From Russula earlei (Eukaryota > Basidiomycota > Agaricomycetes > Russulales > Russulaceae), in contig JAGFNK010000090.1 in the NCBI GenBank assembly GCA_025769875.1, positions 1 to 64,000 of the forward strand: a DNA stretch of 64,000 bases, read 5' to 3'. A program made the position numbers and the translations under genes. Shown piece by piece: positions 22,800-33,697 of this stretch. The notes below the pieces were generated by a model, which ran no database searches, was not told the origin of the DNA, and saw nothing but the letters and a program-made list of their open reading frames with translations. Numbering within the stretch: position 1 is the stretch's first letter; each line of letters begins with the position of its first letter.

Positions 22800-23420
22800 A
22801 TGGCCAGACTTAGGGCAGCAGAGACTTGCACCATGTACATTAGGAGAATTGCAACTATGAACATCCCTTTCTCATTTCACATGGCGCGAGGAGTGGCCAC
22901 GGAAAAGGCTCTACTAGACAGTGGAGCAACAGAAAACTTCCTGGATGAAGATACTTGGAAGAGACTAGGAATAGGGAGACAAGCTCTTCAAGAACCAATG
23001 ATGGTCCTGGAACATCAATGGGACTGAAAACAAGAAAGGAGAACTAAAACATTTCTGTTGGCTTAGGGTCCATTATAACAAAAGGAACAAGTTACAGAAG
23101 TTTTATATCACGTCCCTGGGAGGAGACTGAGTCATACTAGGATACCCCTTTCTCTGGGAATTCAAACCAACTATAGATTGGAAGAATGGAGAACTTAAGG
23201 AAGGATCTTTGCACCTAGAAAGTGCATGACTCAAGTATCTTGATCTCTATATCAAATCCTTGCAACTAAAAGCAGTCAAGAAATGTGGAAAGCCCAAAGG
23301 GGATCAAGCCCTATACATACAGAAGACTAGCTTAGCTCAAGAATGGGCTAGGAACCAAAATTTGAAGGCTCAAAAACTGACAGAGCAAGATTTGGAGACA
23401 TGCGAAAGTCTTCTCTAAAG
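22800..23420 (+). pseudogene. protease region of element B
   Basis: Contains the retroviral-type aspartic protease motif LLDSGATENFLDEDTW (about 22912-22960). Further on are DVI/ILGYPFLWEF-like text (about 23130) and a linker leading into RT. Frames shift around 23028 and several stops are present. Confidence 0.75.
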
Positions 23421-23458
23421 AAGCTTCTACACACTTCCCTCCCAGTAGAGAGGAAGAT

Positions 23459-24775
23459 ATGAAGATAAACTTATTTTCTGACGCACCTAGATCCTTGGAT
23501 TGCAAAATTTATCCTCTGTCTCAAGAAGAAAATGAATACTTAAGGAAATATCTTGAAGAAGAACTCAAGAAAGGGTACATCAAACCTGGGGCCTCCAACT
23601 ATGTATCACCAGTATTCTTTATTGGCAAAAAGGACAGTAAAGAAAAGAGGCTGATAATTGACTACCAGAAGTTAAACCAATGGATGATACCAGACAATGA
23701 CACCCTAGAAAGCATTCAAAGAATCATGGAGTGGATTCAGAACAATGGACTATTTTCAAAGTTTGACATAGTTAAAGGATATAACAATATGAGGATTATG
23801 GAAGAAGACCAGTCAAAGGCAGCTTTCAAAACACCTATGGGGACTTATATTCCAAGAGTAATGCAATTTGGATTAAGAAATGCCCCAGCATACTTTTTGC
23901 ATTCTATGAGAAGAGATTTTTGATCACTGCTTCAAAAATATCTGGAAAACATTGCCAATTATCTGGATTATTGGATTGTCATGACCCCTAAAGGGACTCA
24001 CGCTCTGCATCAACAAATCATACATGAATTCCTGGACTTAATGGAACAAAACTCATACTTCCTAAAAGTATCCAAGTGCGAGTTTGAGAAAGAAAGAATA
24101 GAGGTCTTGGGATGGATAGCTGAAGAAGGAAGGATATGAGTGGACCCTTCAAAGATCAAAGGATTAAGCAAATGGCCAAGAGATTGCAAGGACAAGATGG
24201 ACATACAAGTGACCCTAGGAATGATAGGGTATCATCGACCCTTCATACCAAACTTCTCAACCATAGCTCTGCCTATAACATGTCTACTCAAGAAAGGGGT
24301 CCCTTTCCAATGGACAGATGAATGCCGAGAAGCTCTAGATAAATTGATCAAAGCAATCACAAGTGATCCAATACTCTGGCAGCCAAATTTTAAGAAGCAG
24401 TTCTTCTTAGATGTCGATGTGTCATCCTACACTCTAGGGGCCATTCTCTATCAATATGATGAAGATCAAATAAGAAGAGAAGTGGGATATTATTCCAGAA
24501 CCTTAAATTTGGCAGAATGAAACTATGCAGTATGGGATAGAGAATTCTTAGCATTGGTCGCCACCCTCAAGAACTGGAGGCATCTCTTGCTTGGATCACC
24601 TCATAAGGTAGTGGTCTTTACAGATCACAAAAACCTGATGTACTATCAAGAACCTCAAAAGCTGAGGGATCAGGTAGCAAGATATCTCCCCATTGTGGCA
24701 CAGTACAATCTAGAACTGTGACATCAACCAGGGAAAAGAAATAGAGCAGACAGGCTATCATGAAGACCCAACTAC
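23459..24775 (+). pseudogene. reverse transcriptase and RNase H of element B
   Basis: RT blocks in order: SLDCKIYPLSQEENEYL, NYVSPVFFIGKKDSKEKR, LIIDYQKLNQW, FSKFDIVKGYNNMRI, TYIPRVMQFGLRNAPAYF, then NYLDYWIV where NYLDD is expected (about 23955-23978). The second catalytic Asp is Tyr. The thumb and RNase H follow: FLKVSKCEFEKERIEVLG, FFLDVDVSSYTLGAIL, REFLALVATLKNWRHLLLGS and VVFTDHKNLMYYQ. TGA stops at 24137-24139, 24719-24721 and 24761-24763 stand where relatives have Arg. It is inactive. Confidence 0.85.
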
Positions 24776-24782
24776 AATTCAG

Positions 24783-26344
24783 ATGTTCCAGAAAAGGAAG
24801 AGGTCACAGCCTTACCAGACTGAGCTGTTCGTTCAGGTTCTAGAAGTTACGGCCATGGAAGAAAGGACTAAGCTTGACCAAAGAAAAGAAGAAGGAGCAA
24901 GACTCCTAAAACAATGGAAGGACAACTATGAACTCAAAATAGTCAACAGACAATGGAGGAAGGATACAGCCTTAGTAGTGACAGGAGGCATGGAAGCATA
25001 CCAGGCAATCCTTCGAGAATATCATGATGGACCAACAGCAGGGCATCCGGGTTGCGCAAAACCTATACTGTGATAAGAAGAGATTATTGGTGGCCCAATC
25101 AAAGACAAGTGATCCAAAATTATGTCAAAGGATGTGCAACGTGTCAATCAAATAAAACCATCACAAGACGTAATGAGCCACCAATATATCCAATAACACT
25201 GGAAACAGAAGCAACTCCTTTCCAAACTATAGCCATGGATTTTATCACCAAGCTACCACCGTCCAAAGGATACGACTCCATACTCACTATAACTGATCAT
25301 GATTGTACCAAAGCAGTCATACTTCTCCCTTTTAAAGAAACTATAGGAACAGGAAGACCTAGCCAAGATCTATCATGAAAGAGTCTTCCCATTTGTGGGC
25401 TTACCAGACAAGATCATTTCAGATAGAGACACCTGCTTTACCGTCAAAACTTGCCCAAGAAATTTGTCAGCAACTCAAAATAGACAGGAACATGAGCACA
25501 GCAGTATCATCCCCAGACTGATGGGCAATCCGAAAGAACCAATCAAATGGTGGAAACTATACTGCGGATATATTGCAATTTCCAACAGGACAATTGGGCA
25601 GACTTGTTACCAATAACTCAGTACATTATAAACTCACATACCTCCAGTGCTACGCAACAGACACCTTACGAGTTGTGGATGGGATTTCTTCCGAAGGCTT
25701 ATCAACCAACTAGAGTAGGCAACTTCCCAAAACTTGAAGAAAGAAAGGAATCATTACAAAAGGCAAGATGGGACACCCAGAAGGCTATCCTGTTGGGGCA
25801 TAGGCTGCTGAAAAGGAAGATAGGATTTAAACCTTATAAAGAAGGGGATAAAGTATGGTTAGAAGGAAAGAACATCAAAACATTCCAGCCCATGGCCAAA
25901 CTAGCCTCAAAAAGACTAGGACCATTCAAAATCAAAGAAGTGATAAGCCCGGTAGCATACAAATTGCAATTACCAGACAGATGGAAGGTTCATGATGTCT
26001 TCCATGCTTACCTCTTACATCCATATCAGGAGATGGAGGAGTATGGCGCAAATTATGAAGAACCGCCACCAGATGTTGTAAATGATAAAGAGGAGTGGGA
26101 ACTTGAAAACATTTTGGGGTCTAGGCATGTTGGGAAGAAGAAACAGCTGCAGTATTACATCCATTGGAAAGGATACTCCTCTGCTCATGACTCTTGGGAG
26201 CCGGCCATGAATCTACATGCCCCTGACCTCATAAAACACTTTTACAAAGCAAATCCTACGGTGATCAGGACTATAGAAACCTGCATGGAAAGCGATACTG
26301 ACTCCAGTAGGCCTTCATCCCCCATTGAAGATCTTTGTCAATGA
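24783..26344 (+). pseudogene. integrase with chromodomain, element B
   Basis: The HHCC zinc module appears as YHDGPTAGHPG and, after a frame change at ~25070, CATCQSNK. The core shows TIAMDFITKL (first Asp) and KIISDRDTCF (second Asp). The segment around the third acidic residue (about 25480-25560) is frameshifted. The frame then runs on through NWADLLPITQYIINSH, the GPY/F-type motif KRLGPFKIKEVISPVAYKL and a C-terminal chromodomain with WELENILGSR, YYIHWKGY and HDSWEP (about 26093-26215). The chromodomain places the element among chromoviruses, whose integrases are thought to read histone marks. The stop is at 26344. Confidence 0.9.
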
Positions 26345-26459
26345 CTCAGTCGTGTCCATATTGACCAATTACTCCCTGTCTTCCTTGACCTTGTTGGTAA
26401 CAGAACAACTATGTCTGCAGATGGATGATCATCACCCTCCTACCATGTCCGATCACCTT

Positions 26460-28271
26460 CCCCATCTCTCCCTGACCTCAAGTACCTCAAGACAGTCATC
26501 CCTCCTGGACCTACAACAGAAGAATTAATTAGTCCTATTCCCATCACACATAACTCCCCTACGAGTACCTACGTGGACCCTGACATCCCTGGAGAAGGGT
26601 GGGAGCACTACAACCCCAGTCAACACCCTGTCCACATCACTATCCCAAACAACTGGCATGAACTCATCCTGGCCAAGTATATTTGATGGGGTGTGGGTGG
26701 AAACCCGGGCTCAGAAGAACCATTCATCTGGGGCTGCCAAGGGAAGGACAAGTTGGTCTTCGGAGAACCCCTATATGCGCACCCTAACTACAACATCTAC
26801 CCAGAGTTCCTTCCAGAGAGTGAAGAAGAATACCCTGATGTTCTTACAGCCAACATCCCAAATTTCCCTCTCCACATGTTCCACTCTCTCCTCACCTCTG
26901 TCACACACACGTTGGGAGATGCTGGAGTTGAAGCCAAAATATGGCGCATTAACCAGCATTCCACGCAACTCTCTAGCCTGGCTTGACAAAATCAAGTACT
27001 CCACAGGCAACAAAAGGTTATTCAGCAAGAAAGAGATCAATTGGCTCTTGATAGAGCTCGAGCGGAGGATATCTATGAGGGAGTGCATTCTCGCCTCCAA
27101 GCAGCCAAATTCCTCCCTTGCACACAAGAAATGTGGACTCTTATCATGAGAGCAAATGGCCCATGAGGCGTTCTGGAGGGTATGAGACTACAGCAAGAGG
27201 AGCTCCTCTTACCAGGAGGTACAAGTCCTCGTTGCCCGCCACATTGCAGAAAGAGTTAGAGGAGGGGCTAGAAGCGAAGATTCTCAGGACGACTGAGGGA
27301 GGAGAAGCAGGACCATCTTCAGGAGCTTGCGAGGAGGAAGGAATTGAGCGAGGAGAGTTTTCTCACCCTCCGTCCCCCCCTTTCAATGCAGGAATGGCTA
27401 AATGGTGGCAAGTAATGTATGAACACAAGTGCCAATGGTGCAGATGGAAAGGACACTGGGACCAACACTGCGAAATGCCCCACTATGCCTGCATCTCCTG
27501 CTGACAATGTATAATCCCCAACAACCACAAGTTCTTTCAACCTATCGAGCAGCTGCAGTCATTTGAGGCCACTTCTACGAAGAAAGGACATTGAGGGGAC
27601 ATTTACGGGGCACTGTAGGGGTATTGCAAGATGCAGTAGCTAATGCACGAGCAGCGTCGACTGCAGTAGATGACCTCAAAATCACTCTCATGTGCACATC
27701 CTGTGCAGTAGAAGGTCTCAAGAGCACACTGACTGAGCACTACTGTAGAAACTTCTGCTGCTGAGCAGCTAGTGATGACCATCTAAATGACGGTGCTATT
27801 AATCTGGACACACCCCTTCCTTCCCTAACTCCAACCCCAGTAACCTCACGTCATGCTATGCCAGCGGAAGCTAGGACTGGGTCGGAGCCCCCAATCACTG
27901 GGCGAGGAAGACAAGGAAGAGGTGGTAGGGGACGATTTCTATGACGCAGCACTCAACTCAGAGGAGAATCTAGCGCTCCCCCAACTTCAAGACAAGGTGG
28001 TGGACTCCCGTCTCAGGAAGTTCCCAATGCAGTGCATCTAGCTTCAACTTCACGACGCATGCCCCAAGCTAGTACTTCTAACCCTGGGTCACTCACCACC
28101 AAAGCAGAGATAAAGCAATATGAATACTACAAGGAGCTGAACTCTCTAGAATACAGTCCAAGGGGCATAGATAGGGATGTCCCTACTCTCTTCACCAAAC
28201 AAGAAGCTTTTGAAGTGACTGAAGGATGGGAAGGCAAGTGGGTCGAGGGTTACCATGGAGTAAGTGACTAG
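26460..28271 (+). pseudogene. extra ORF with CCHC motif after pol (element B)
   Basis: About 1.8 kb lies between the pol stop and the 3' LTR and codes in pieces. One piece starts LPDLKYLKTVIPPGPTTEEL and has EGWEHYNPSQHPVHITIPNNW, FVFGEPLYAHPNYN-like text and a helical segment (QQKVIQQERDQLALDRARAED). The next piece has a CX2CX4HX4C knuckle, CQWCRWKGHWDQHC (about 27430-27472), followed by PHYACISC. A last frame has an Arg/Gly-rich stretch and ends QEAFEVTEGWEGKWVEGYHGVSD at 28271. Some stops are TGA. It is not gag, pol or an envelope gene; function is unknown. Confidence 0.6.
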
Positions 28272-28303
28272 GTCATGCCAGACCTAGCCTAGAGAGGGTA
28301 TGG

Positions 28304-28905
28304 TGTTAGGATTCTTGTGTTCTGCGTTTCTCATCACTTACCTATGCATTGGTGACTCATCCTGATTACTCATATGTGCTTATTCATCTGGCTTAGTGAT
28401 GGCTTAGTAATTGCTTACTAACTTGCTTACTCATTGATCAGTAATGGCTTACTCACTGCTGACTGATGCGCTGACAGATACTAGGAAGTCTGTCTACCAA
28501 CTGGTATGGCTGTACTACCAGGTTGGGACAAAGCAAAGGTACTGAGGGGGTGCTCACCTCAGTGGACTGTGGGAGGTTCAAGCCCTACAGGGCTACAGCA
28601 GGTTTTGGCTAGAAGGATGTTGGGATCAGGTACCTAGGAGGTGTATGTCATTGGGATATGGCAGTGATTACTATGTGTAGGGATCTCATAGTATAGGTAC
28701 AAGAACTCTTTCAAAACAAGAAACATTCATCTTGTCAAATACTCTATACAAATCTATCAAAGAACTCTTTAGTGAAAGAGGCCCCTCTCCTCTCTTACAC
28801 CTAATCTTCCTGAGATAATATCAAAGGAATCAAAGTCTAGTGCTTGAACTATATCAAGCAACTCTTTCACTAAGAGTCAGCACTAAGATCAATCCGATCT
28901 TAACA
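28304..28905 (+). repeat. 3' LTR of element B
   Basis: 602 bp, preceded by the purine-rich AGAGAGGGTATGG and followed by the target duplication ATTTC. It shows about 14 differences from the 5' LTR by hand count. Confidence 0.95.
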
Positions 28906-30230
28906 ATTTCCCTTCTGCTGTAATTTCTTCCTTTCCTCTTCACTAAGCCTTGAAGTGGTTCTGACTACATCCACATCCATGGTGTTAGGATCCTTCTTTG
29001 CCTTCTTCTCCTTCCAATTCTGAAGCCATTGTGCTCTGGAGCTTAGGTTCCCAGATGCTCCTAAAGCATTCTTCATTTCATTCAGGGCAGCCACTTCTTC
29101 CCTTGCTATAGTTTGCCATGCATCTAAATTGCCCACTGCAGGTAGAGGCCTTCTTTGAAAGATCATAGCATGTAAGTTTCTTCAAAGTCCATCTCTGAAC
29201 AGTTTGACCATTCCTTGAGTATTTCTAGGCCATCCAGACATGAGTAGGTATTGATTAAAAGTTGCGATGTAATCATCCAGCTCTCCTTCTTTCATAGTGA
29301 GTTGTTGGATGTTCATCATGGTGTCTTCTATGGTGGTACTATCATGCCACTGATTTAGGAAGTCCATCGAGAATAAGTTCCACAGGTCTTCATCTTCTTG
29401 AAGGTGAGTTGGCAGTAATTGGTTCACATGATCCCCTTGAACTCTTCTTATTAAGGCTTCCAGTTGTTTAATTACCCAGCCATCAACCTTGTCTCCTTTT
29501 ATAAAGGATAAAGCACAGGCCACCCTTTCATATGGCACTGTCATAACGCTGCTTTGAGAATTCATGATCCTATACAGCTCAAATTCTTTCATGAACTGTA
29601 TAGTCTTCTTCCTATTTCCTGCAAACATTGCTGGAGGTTGTCCTCTCATAGAACCAGTTCCTCCAGGGATCCCTGAGCTAGTCCAGCAGGCGCTGCTTGA
29701 GGTGGGCCTCCTCCAGGTGGTACTCCTCTGGGTGGTAGTCCCCTGCCTGGTGGTCCTCCTCCACCTGGTGCTCCCCCATCTGGTGGGTCTCCTCCTTGAT
29801 GTACGTTGGGCACTAGCATTGTTCCATGATGAGTGGCATACAAGTTCCCAGATGTCGAATGGGTGGTCTGTGTTGCTATTTGGGTGGTGGTAGCCATTAT
29901 TTCAGATGCTGCTTGCGTTAGGTCTATGGCTGTTGCAAAATGTTCAGTGAGCTCAGCTATTGGCTCTTTGTTCTTTTCAATTACTGGAGTATCCTCTGGT
30001 GATTCTGATTGCTTTGGTTCACTAGTACTGGTGATGGATATGTCTTGTTCCGGTTCGCTCCTGAACAACCACCCACTGGTATCGGGCTTTGCTTTGGTTC
30101 CTAGACCAAACTCTTCTGGATTGGCAATGAAATTGTCTTTGAGTATGTAGAACCTATCCTTGTCCCAATCAATGAAATACCAGTGATCGTTGATGTATTC
30201 TGCAGGTCAGACTTCATTGTTAAATTAAAT
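28906..30230 (-). pseudogene. N-terminal and central gag, element B2
   Basis: Minus-strand frames with DWDKDRFYILKDNF (about 30140), EPEQDISIT, a Gly/Pro-rich repeat (about 29690-29800), FMKEFELYRIMN and ELDDYIATFNQYLLMSGWPRN. It ends at the first cysteine of the CCHC knuckle, where element B entered. It has the same domain order as the gag at 19990-21675, but is a separate diverged copy with frameshifts near 29165 and 29650. Confidence 0.85.
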
Positions 30231-30586
30231 TGTCAAAAAATCCACCTTCTGGTTCTGCAGTAGGATGCCACCATGCTCCTACACCAGTCAAGGAAAAGTT
30301 TTGGAGGTCTTTAGTTCATCCTTGAAACCTTGCATATCATTTTCCATTACTTCCTGTCTTGAATGGAGTGTTGATTGATTCTGACTCCAGTTTTGCCTAG
30401 CTTTCAATTGTGATACTGACAAGCTTGTTCTCAGCAAAAATACCAATGGATTTGGCTATGTTCTATATCCTTCTTTTCTAGGATATAAAGTCTTGGAGGA
30501 ATTCCTGATTGACACAGGTTCCTCCCTATAACGATTTCTGTGTAAGTTGGGATCCAAATTTTGCTCCTACTTGGTGCAAAGGTAAG

Positions 30587-30599
30587 TACACTCAACTTA
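30587..30599 (-). promoter_or_regulatory. candidate self-primer binding site of element B2
   Basis: Directly after the LTR (minus-strand reading) stands TAAGTTGAGTGTA. It is perfectly complementary over 13 nt to TACACTCAACTTA within the same LTR (plus-strand 30796-30808). That segment starts 33 nt after TATAAATA (plus-strand 30834-30841), the expected mRNA start. The arrangement equals that of Tf1-type self-priming; the function itself is inferred. Confidence 0.7.
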
Positions 30600-31120
30600 T
30601 GTTAAGATCTGACTGATCTTATTACCAACTCTTCAGTGAAAGAGTTGCTTGATATAGTTCAAGCACTAGACTTCGAATCCTTTGATATTATCTGAAGGAA
30701 GAGTAGATGTAAGAGTAGAGAAGGGCCTCTTTCACTTAGAGTGATGACTTTGAGTATTTAGAGTTTTGACAAGATAGTTATTTCTTGTAAGAGAGTAAGT
30801 TGAGTGTAAGGCTCAACTCTTGGTACATCTGAGTATTTATACAATATCTCAATAACAGCTGATCCGATTCATACGAGACTTGGAGAGTATAGAGCTGAGA
30901 ACCAGTAGTATCCAAAAACGTAGAGCGCAATTTGAGAGTGTCAGAAATGACTCACACATGAGTCATTCCTTCCTAGTATCTGTCATCAAGAAGTAAGCAA
31001 TGAATAAGCAATTGGTAAGTGAAGTCAGTAAGCAATCACTAAGCAAATCACTAAGCAACAGTAAGCAGGGATGAGTAAGCAAAGCATAGGTAAGCAGACA
31101 AGAGCGCAAGAATCCTAACA
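30600..31120 (-). mobile_element. 5' LTR of element B2
   Basis: 521 bp, minus-strand ends TGTTAGGATTCTTGCGC and AGATCTTAACA. It contains TATAAATA and the block TTGAGCCTTACACTCAACTT. Its ends are shared with element B LTRs while the middle differs. It is inserted in a family A LTR (31121 onward). Confidence 0.85.
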
Positions 31121-31435
31121 TAGAGTTAGTCTAATAACACATTGTAGGGCTTTTAGTGCATTGTTAGTGCCTCTTGTAGGGCACTTAGAGTCATCCTAAG
31201 GGGTCCTTAGAGAGGCTATAACATAGTCCTTTATTGCTAAAAGGGTTGCCACTAAGTGGGGCTTGCTGTATGTTGATTGTGCCGAGAATCGCTCATGCGA
31301 CAATGCATGCACAATATTGTGGACACCTCTACTCACCCCTTTTGCCCATGTGAACAGGGTGGTACCATAGAGGCTGGGTTTCCTCTAGTAAGGAAGGGTC
31401 CTTCAAGGGCTCTCTTCAGGAACTGGTTCATGACA
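31121..31435 (-). mobile_element. LTR family A, copy 6 (half)
   Basis: Matches the distal part of copies 1 and 4, from AGAGTTAGTCTAATAAC to GGTTCATGACA. The other half should lie beyond the lost end of element B2 but is not in the window, which indicates a deletion after the B2 insertion. Confidence 0.85.
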
Positions 31436-31717
31436 CAAACTATGCCCTCCACATTGCCATCTGGCCAACACGATGTAGAAATGTTTTTTTTACAAATCAT
31501 GTGTTACCTCACACAAATATGCACACACATGAATATGCAATCACAACAAGTGAATTTGCAAATCTGGTGGGAAAGAGCTCATAATTATAATCAAAGAAAC
31601 TCATATTAGTTAATCAAGTTATCGTTCATCATGCCTGTGACTCCTGTCACCCCCAGAAAATACCGAAATCCAAGTTCAAGTTCAAGATTCAAGAATTCTC
31701 GGTTGGTAAATGGGGCC
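31436..31717 (-). mobile_element. PIF/Harbinger terminal fragment
   Basis: The reverse complement matches the left end of the Harbinger element at 60617. It has the same GGCCCCAT terminus next to TTA, then CAACC, TTCTTGAA, CTTGAAC and CTGGGGGTGACAGGAGTCAC. The terminus at 31717 is followed by TAA, the reverse of the TTA duplication usual for this superfamily. No transposase is present. It inserted into a copia protease remnant. Confidence 0.75.
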
Positions 31718-31720
31718 TAA

Positions 31721-32310
31721 ATTTGAGCACCCCTCTTGAGTGTAAGTGATGCATTCCCCATTCCAAAGTAGCGCATGCACTGAGTAGTCACATGGATTGG
31801 CCTTTGGTATATGTATGATGTCTATGAGGGTTAATAGGATATCTCCAACTCCTTCTGGCTGGCAGGACAGATACCAATCCAGTCCAGATCTGTCTGATGA
31901 CTGCAAGACCTCCCAGAGTAATGCATCTGGAGGCCAGAGCACAATAAATGAAGTCAGGAGTCCAGAATGGACTAATGTAATGGGTAGCTCCAGAGTCAAT
32001 CAAGATCTAGCTGCTGCTTAAAGGGAAATCCAAATCTCATCTTCATTGGATGTCTGATACCTCAGTGATAGGAGCAGTATTGCCCACTATGTATGCACTG
32101 ACATTCCTGTCAGTGCCTGTCCTTCTGTCTTTCATCACCTACTCCTCTTCCAGTAGTCTGGACTGTGTGTCCAAATTAATTCCAATAAAAACACTTGATT
32201 TTGAAGGCATCATTGTGTATCTTTACCAGAGTGACCATATTAAGGGAGGTGGAGGTACCGGCCCGATGACCATCTTCATTGAAAATCCATACCTGGATCA
32301 TGTGGCATAA
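31721..32310 (-). pseudogene. Ty1/copia protease remnant
   Basis: Minus-strand text LIDSGATHYISPF (about 32000) is the copia aspartic protease motif. It is followed by LASRCITLGG, a frame change, and LIDIIHIPKANPCDYSVHALLWNGECITY (the conserved post-protease block, in pieces). Upstream frames to 32310 are fragmentary. It is broken by frame shifts and by the Harbinger insertion at 31718. Confidence 0.75.
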
Positions 32311-32919
32311 GGTCCATCGGAGCACATCACCTCAGGTACCTTGGCTTTTTTCTCACTGATCGTCTGATGAAAAGGTTTCGAATGACATAAGGGCACGGCT
32401 CTTCTGCACGTTACGTGGGGGAAAAATATCACTTTATCCACCACGGATGTGTAATCACCGTTCCTGTGTCAAGTGCAGGCATGCTACCAGTTGGAGGTGA
32501 GACCTAACCTGTTAAATATGCAAAGGTATAAATACAATAGCTTGAATTACATGTTTGGAAAAAAAAAGATGATGTTTGTCTCTGCCTGTGCGAGGCGCAG
32601 TATTCCGGAAACGAAAATGCAAGCGAATTCAGGCGCTGATATTCTTGGCACGTGGCGTTTGTTCTGTAGCGGGTCCTTAAAGTGCGTGATGAGGTTGGGA
32701 TATCAGTGGGAAGAGTGACCTAAGGATAAGACAAGAGGACGCCAAATGACCTCTAGCGTGAGGTGCGAGCGCTTATACAAGGCCCAAGGGGTCAAGAATT
32801 GGAGTGTGAATCAAAGACAGGACGCGCGATTGCTGGTAGCTCCACTGGAGTCAGAGCGAAAAATGAAGTGAGAACGCGATGAAGAAAGGGCGCAACATCT
32901 CTGAGGAGCACTCAAAACC
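32311..32919. other. transition from repeat block to gene island
   Basis: No gene is seen. CpG becomes frequent from about 32380 onward, unlike the CpG-poor repeats to the left. The motif CACGTTACGTG is near 32409. This is the downstream region of the leftmost minus-strand gene, so transcription termination signals for it should lie here. Confidence 0.4.
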
Positions 32920-33697
32920 TCAGACTGCACCATGCTCTGTAGGAATATGAGTTGCCTTTCTATCGATGTTCTCCGCTGTCACGCGAAGAATGTCGCTGGA
33001 GAAGTACGTCCGTGGGTACATAGCCCAGCGACGACGAGGCCCTTGCGACGCCCCATCGAGTCGAACGAAATCGTCCGTACCTTCGCGACAGGGACGCCTG
33101 TGGACGGGCGGCGCACCGATATCAAGAACCTCCACCGCGTCATCATCACCGAAGATGGCGAAGGGATGTTCGCCTTCCGCCGGATCAAGGGTCGCCACCG
33201 ACAGGTCATCGATCCGCCGGAGGATCCGCTCCTGGGGATCTGCCTCACTGAACCACCCACTCGGATAGCCCCAGTCCGCCATGTTCTTCAGCCAAGGTAG
33301 GTCCGACTCGCCGTCGTCGTGAAGACCGAGAGCTTCGCGTAAAAGGGGTCCCGGACACGACCAGGCTCAAAGCTCTCGATCCATCGGCGTCGCTGGTGCT
33401 TGAATTCTGCAGCGGCGGAAAGGGTCATTTGCTCTGCAGGACGGGACAGTTTGAAGAAATTGTACATTTGACGCGAAAGTGCAATAAGCTTGGTGTTATG
33501 GGGAGCGAGACAGGAAGCAACGACGTGATAGGTAGACCCACAATTAAAGCAGTGGCTGCCGCCTTCATCTAACGGTGACTCGTCCTCCTTTTCATCGCCA
33601 AGAACGTCAGAGGTACACCGCTCATATGTGGGAGGCGATGACAAGTGGGGATCACTACTAGAGTAGCACTGTCTGTCGCTAAAAAGTAGGCCCTCAG
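32920..33697 (-). CDS. CCHC zinc-knuckle protein with PSP domain
   Basis: The minus-strand frame contains one zinc knuckle, CFNCGSTYHVVASC (about 33563-33522), then LIALSRQMYNFF and RRRWIESFEPGRV. After a frame change it contains LLREALGL, LPWLKNMADWGYPSGW and RTYFSSDIL, ending at 32920. CCHC followed by a PSP (proline-rich, spliceosome-associated) domain is the layout of ZCCHC8-like nuclear RNA-processing proteins. The frame breaks at the C-run near 33345-33348 (plus strand GGGG), where one more base would restore it. Too short for an intron, so this is an indel in the gene or the assembly. No ATG in frame is visible before the knuckle: the frame runs back without stops into the neighbouring glutaredoxin-like gene, so the true start is unresolved. 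Confidence 0.65.

Larger units (their letters stand above)
19122..28905 (+). mobile_element. full-length chromovirus (Gypsy) element B
   Basis: Two 602 bp LTRs (19122-19723 and 28304-28905, TGTTAGGATTC to TTAACA) flank gag, protease, RT/RNase H, integrase with chromodomain and a further ORF. The target duplication ATTTC occurs at 19117-19121 and 28906-28910. A hand comparison finds about 14 differences between the LTRs, mostly transitions, so insertion is not very recent. The interior carries a solo LTR (21695-22799). Frames are broken by TGA stops and shifts, and the RT active site reads YLDY, so it cannot move by itself. Confidence 0.95.
18831..31120 (-). mobile_element. outer chromovirus-like element B2, truncated, hosting element B
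   Basis: A minus-strand element: LTR (30600-31120), leader and gag (about 30230 down to 28906). Gag continues at 19121-18840 on the far side of the 9.8 kb element B. Beyond the gag end (DKIMADEDF) there are only a few more bases, then LTR-like repeat D. Protease, pol and the second LTR are missing. At its LTR end it splits a family A LTR, whose remaining half is 31121-31435. Confidence 0.8.
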
